Shown: piece after piece, positions 63,409-64,000 of the stretch | Numbering within the stretch: the first letter of the stretch is position 1 | Layout: every line of letters starts with the position of its first letter | Assembly (NCBI RefSeq): GCF_018138145.1 | Contig: NZ_CP073104.1 | Coordinates: forward strand, 2,294,001-2,358,000 | Reading direction: 5' to 3' | Source of the DNA: Pseudomonas sp. SCA2728.1_7 | GTDB taxonomy: Bacteria; Pseudomonadota; Gammaproteobacteria; Pseudomonadales; Pseudomonadaceae | Length of the DNA: 64,000 nucleotides | The notes under the pieces: model-generated | Database searches by the model: none | Seen by the model: the letters and a program-made list of their open reading frames with translations, nothing else | Told to the model about the DNA's origin: nothing | Program-made: the position numbers and the translations under genes

Positions 63409-64000
63409 TGCAGCTCTCCACCGGCCTTGAGCGCGGCGTACAGGTATTCGGCGCGTTTCCAGTCTTCAAGGGTGTCGATGTCCTGCACCAGATGTCGGGG
63501 CAGAATCACCGGCAGACTGGCTGGCGAATAGAGCACTTCGCCACGCAACCATGCGTCACTGCGCCCCCAGTAAAACTGGCCGGCGTCCTGAAACGCTTCG
63601 GGCAGATCCTGCGAACGGGTGTTGCGAAATTCGGGATACAACGCCGTCAAGGCGCCCTGCGCATCCAGCGTCAGTGCGCGCTGCACCGGAAAACCAAAAC
63701 CGCACACGGAGAACGTGAATGACTTGTCTGGACGTTGCTCCAGCAACTCGATGCCCTGGCGCAGATAACGTGCCTGCAACAGCGGCGCCGTGGCATACAC
63801 ACAACAGGCGTAATCAAAGCCAGGCAATTGCTGCAGGGCGTGCACGATCACCGCTGCGGTACCGGTGAAATCATCGGCCAGCGCCGCCGGGCGCATAAAC
63901 GGCACCTGCGCACCGTGCGCTCGCGCAACGTCGGCAATCTCGGCATCGTCGGTGCTGACCACCACCTGATCGAACAACCCGGAGTCGAGCGCGGTGCGAA
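63405..64000 (-). CDS. pseF: CMP-pseudaminic acid cytidylyltransferase PseF, N-terminus cut by window edge
   Basis: About 198 residues visible; the first 30 or so, with the PARGGSKRI-type nucleotide loop, lie beyond the right edge. LFDQVVVSTDDAEIADVARAHGAQVPFMRPAALADDFTGT and YACCVYATAPLLQARYL match the nonulosonate cytidylyltransferases. PseF activates pseudaminic acid with CTP for transfer to flagellin. Confidence 0.9.
   Translation of the reverse strand, partial: RTALDSGLFDQVVVSTDDAEIADVARAHGAQVPFMRPAALADDFTGTAAVIVHALQQLPGFDYACCVYATAPLLQARYLRQGIELLEQRPDKSFTFSVCGFGFPVQRALTLDAQGALTALYPEFRNTRSQDLPEAFQDAGQFYWGRSDAWLRGEVLYSPASLPVILPRHLVQDIDTLEDWKRAEYLYAALKAGGELQ

Overview
The window reads as chromosome of a Pseudomonas fluorescens-group bacterium. 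It is GC-rich, has the late flagellar/chemotaxis gene order of that group (fliC-flaG-fliD-fliST-fleQ-fleSR-fliEFGHIJ ... cheW, then the cytochrome c maturation operon), and is scattered with REP palindromes of the form TTCGCGAGCAGGCTCGCTCC. Nearly every core gene is on the minus strand, so the window is best read from right to left.

Layout from the right end (minus strand unless stated). 63.4-58.1 kb: a flagellin-glycosylation block (pseF, cut by the window edge; a pseG-pseH fusion; pseI; a FabH-like ketoacyl synthase; a Maf/DUF115 protein; a small unknown protein). 57.8-54.2 kb: filament genes fliC, flaG, fliD, fliS, fliT. 54.0-49.8 kb: the regulators fleQ, fleS, fleR. 49.7-43.9 kb: basal-body and export ATPase genes fliE-F-G-H-I-J. 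43.3-40.9 kb: the hsbA-hsbR-hptB anti-sigma module. 40.8-32.7 kb: fliK, then fliL-M-N-O-P-Q-R-flhB. 24.1-18.9 kb: flhA, flhF, fleN, fliA. 18.8-9.6 kb: cheY, cheZ, cheA, cheB, motC, motD, parC, parP, cheW and a DUF2802 gene. 9.1-7.6 kb (plus strand): a FliK-like/FlhB-like pair. 7.4-0.4 kb: ccmABCDEFGHI. The left edge holds a truncated lipoprotein gene.

The core genes form a connected programme. Near-consensus sigma-54 elements lie 50-62 bp upstream of fliE, fleS, flhA and fliK, and sigma-28 elements lie upstream of fliC and fliST. This fits the FleQ -> FleSR -> FliA hierarchy. FlhF, FleN, ParC and ParP supply polar placement, and the Pse/Maf genes probably decorate the flagellin.

Three accessory insertions interrupt this backbone: about 8.5 kb between flhB and flhA, a 1.1-kb tandem array of 181-bp units between fliL and fliK, and a lone plus-strand gene between hsbA and fliJ. 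They carry the most unusual signals. (1) Three copies of a module made of a structured 330-360-nt leader followed by a DUF6124-type gene. The leader has GU-tolerant stems, a UUCG-capped hairpin, and three short elements that change together between copies, consistent with two mutually exclusive pseudoknots, plus a possible ribosome-site-masking hairpin. (2) A 20-bp palindrome (consensus ACCTGTCAGATCTGACAGGT) 60-130 bp upstream of each of the four remaining accessory genes, although these encode unrelated proteins. Both look like undescribed regulatory systems. No tRNA, rRNA, transposase or CRISPR array was seen.
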